Notes under the pieces: generated by a model
The model's input: only the letters and a program-made list of their open reading frames with translations
Told to the model about the DNA's origin: nothing
The model's database searches: none
Part shown: positions 6,358 to 6,843 of the stretch, one piece after another
How positions within the stretch are numbered: position 1 is the stretch's first letter
Layout: every line of letters begins with the position of its first letter
Translations under genes and position numbers: made by a program
Assembly (NCBI GenBank): GCA_020628635.1
Contig: JAHDEU010000116.1
Span: forward strand, 1-6,843
DNA from: Hellea sp.
GTDB lineage: Bacteria; Pseudomonadota; Alphaproteobacteria; Caulobacterales; Maricaulaceae
Reading direction: 5' to 3'
Length of the DNA: 6,843 nucleotides

Positions 6358-6373
6358 TGCAAAGGCCGTGCCA
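6358..6373 (-). promoter_or_regulatory. Sigma-54 (RpoN) -24/-12 promoter
   Basis: The minus strand reads TGGCACGGCCTTTGCA, matching the sigma-54 consensus TGGCACG-N4-TTGCW at every fixed position, with GG and GC separated by exactly 10 bases. Transcription would begin near 6347 and give a leader of about 58 bases before the GTG at 6289, holding the AAAGGTGG ribosome site. It points at the exported six-cysteine protein. Sigma-54 promoters need an enhancer-binding activator, so this gene is probably switched on by a dedicated signal. A sigma-70 alternative (TTGAGT with an 18-base spacer to CCTATG) is far weaker. Confidence 0.75.
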
Positions 6374-6400
6374 CTCAAGGGGATTCGCCCGGCGCGGGAA

Positions 6401-6417
6401 AAGGTTAACAAAACCTT
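6401..6417. repeat. Inverted repeat upstream of the sigma-54 promoter
   Basis: AAGGTT-AACAA-AACCTT is a perfect 6-bp inverted repeat with a 5-base centre, flanked by GGGAA on the left and CCCC on the right, which extend the symmetry imperfectly. Its centre lies about 62 bases upstream of the predicted transcription start. It could be a binding site for the activator or another regulator, but this is inference from position and symmetry. Confidence 0.4.
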
Positions 6418-6467
6418 CCCCGCTGTTGCGGAGGCGGAACGATGTCCAGAGAAGCCGTGCGCGCATG

Positions 6468-6508
6468 AAAAAGGCCGCCCCACCGGCGCGGTGGGGCGGC
6501 CTGTTTTT
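6468..6508 (-). terminator. Strong intrinsic terminator, symmetric in both directions
   Basis: Bases 6472-6485 pair perfectly with 6489-6502 (14 bp, GC-rich, 3-base loop). Five A's lie on the left (6468-6472), giving a T-run for minus-strand transcripts, and five T's on the right (6504-6508). It begins 19 bases past the stop of the rightmost gene and ends that transcript before the next promoter. On the plus strand it could also stop stray antisense transcription. Confidence 0.9.
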
Positions 6509-6527
6509 GGCCGAAGGTGCCGGGCCG

Positions 6528-6843
6528 CTAGTGCGGGTAGCGTCCCTCGTAAGGCGACAGGCTGGGGTGGCAGGCATCCACGACCGGGCCCGGCACCGGC
6601 ACCGGCACGGGGTAGGGCACGCCCACGGTCGGGTTCACCACCTGCGTCGGCAGCTTGCGCTTGCAGATGACGGAGGTGGCGACCGTGCTGCCCATGAGGG
6701 TCGGGCCGGACACCTTCTCCCAATAGGAGCCGTCCGCGCCGACCGTGCTGGCATAGGTTCCGTCGCCTTGGGCGATGGGGGCGCCCGCCTGACCAAACTG
6801 GGGAGCCTGGCCGAAACGCGGGGCTTGCATGATCGGTGCTGGC
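6528..6843 (-). CDS. Probably exported Pro/Val-rich protein of unknown function, C-terminal part
   Basis: At least 105 codons are open to the right edge, so the start is probably outside. An in-frame ATG at 6830 could give a 100-residue protein, but it lacks a signal peptide and the frame continues upstream as Pro-Ala-Pro-Ile. The visible part has a Gln/Ala/Pro-rich opening with two FGQA units and a GDGTYASTVGADGSYWEKVSG segment. Then come TSVICKRKLPTQVV, the run VPYPVPVPVPGPVVDACHP, and the end PYEGRYPH. Two cysteines flank the Pro-Val run and could pair. The YPVPVPVP run is shared with the neighbouring exported protein at 5618-6289, which also has Cys and Arg/Val-rich sequence just before it, so the two may be distant relatives or partners. 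Function unknown. It ends 19 bases before a strong terminator. Confidence 0.65.
   Translation of the reverse strand, partial: PAPIMQAPRFGQAPQFGQAGAPIAQGDGTYASTVGADGSYWEKVSGPTLMGSTVATSVICKRKLPTQVVNPTVGVPYPVPVPVPGPVVDACHPSLSPYEGRYPH

Noticed and set aside
6382..6386. GANTC (GATTC) site near the sigma-54 promoter as a possible CcrM methylation switch
   Set aside because: Several other GANTC sites occur inside genes in this window, so one site near the promoter carries little weight.
6404..6409. GTTAAC as a possible CtrA half-site
   Set aside because: CtrA boxes need TTAA-N7-TTAA and no second TTAA is found at that spacing.
6290..6577. Upstream extension of the six-cysteine protein frame, including the ATG at 6322
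   Set aside because: It would read through the promoter, the ribosome site and a terminator; the GTG at 6289 has the ribosome site and starts a clean signal peptide.

Overview
The window is GC-rich, densely packed bacterial DNA with short intergenic gaps, ATGA start/stop overlaps and GTG starts. Protein styles (a Tat-type RRDLL signal, a LemA/DUF2207 pair, an SDR-pyrF pair, small lipoproteins) suggest an alphaproteobacterium, possibly a marine relative of Caulobacterales/Maricaulales. That placement is inference from style, not from a marker gene. No tRNA, rRNA, CRISPR array, insertion sequence or phage gene is visible.

Region 1 (1-3876, minus strand) is one compact run of five genes, transcribed right to left: a small lipoprotein (3876-3550), a fatty acid hydroxylase/sterol desaturase family membrane enzyme (3545-2760), LemA (2750-2190), a DUF2207 membrane protein with a poly-glycine tail (2193-289), and the start of a DUF917 protein that leaves the window at position 1. 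Gaps are 4, 9, -4 and 18 bases, so they probably form an operon. Every product is predicted to be membrane-bound or lipid-anchored, which points to a cell-envelope role. The LemA-DUF2207 pairing is familiar. The hydroxylase, the small lipoprotein and a DUF917 protein carrying an export signal are the less usual members.

Region 2 (3933-5530, plus strand) is a two-gene unit with a 4-base overlap: a classical short-chain dehydrogenase/reductase and pyrF (orotidine-5'-phosphate decarboxylase, the last step of UMP synthesis). It diverges from region 1 across only 56 bases.

Region 3 (5531-6843, minus strand) holds two genes for apparently exported, low-complexity proteins that I cannot assign to a family. 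Both carry the run YPVPVPVP. Each is followed by a clear intrinsic terminator (5567-5592 and 6468-6508). The first (5618-6289) has a signal peptide, six cysteines and a Ser/Tyr/Gly-rich middle. Its upstream region holds a full-consensus sigma-54 (RpoN) -24/-12 element, with an inverted repeat further upstream that could be an activator site. The second runs off the right edge. This promoter and the paired proteins are the most interesting part of the window. I see nothing that can be confidently called a new biological system.
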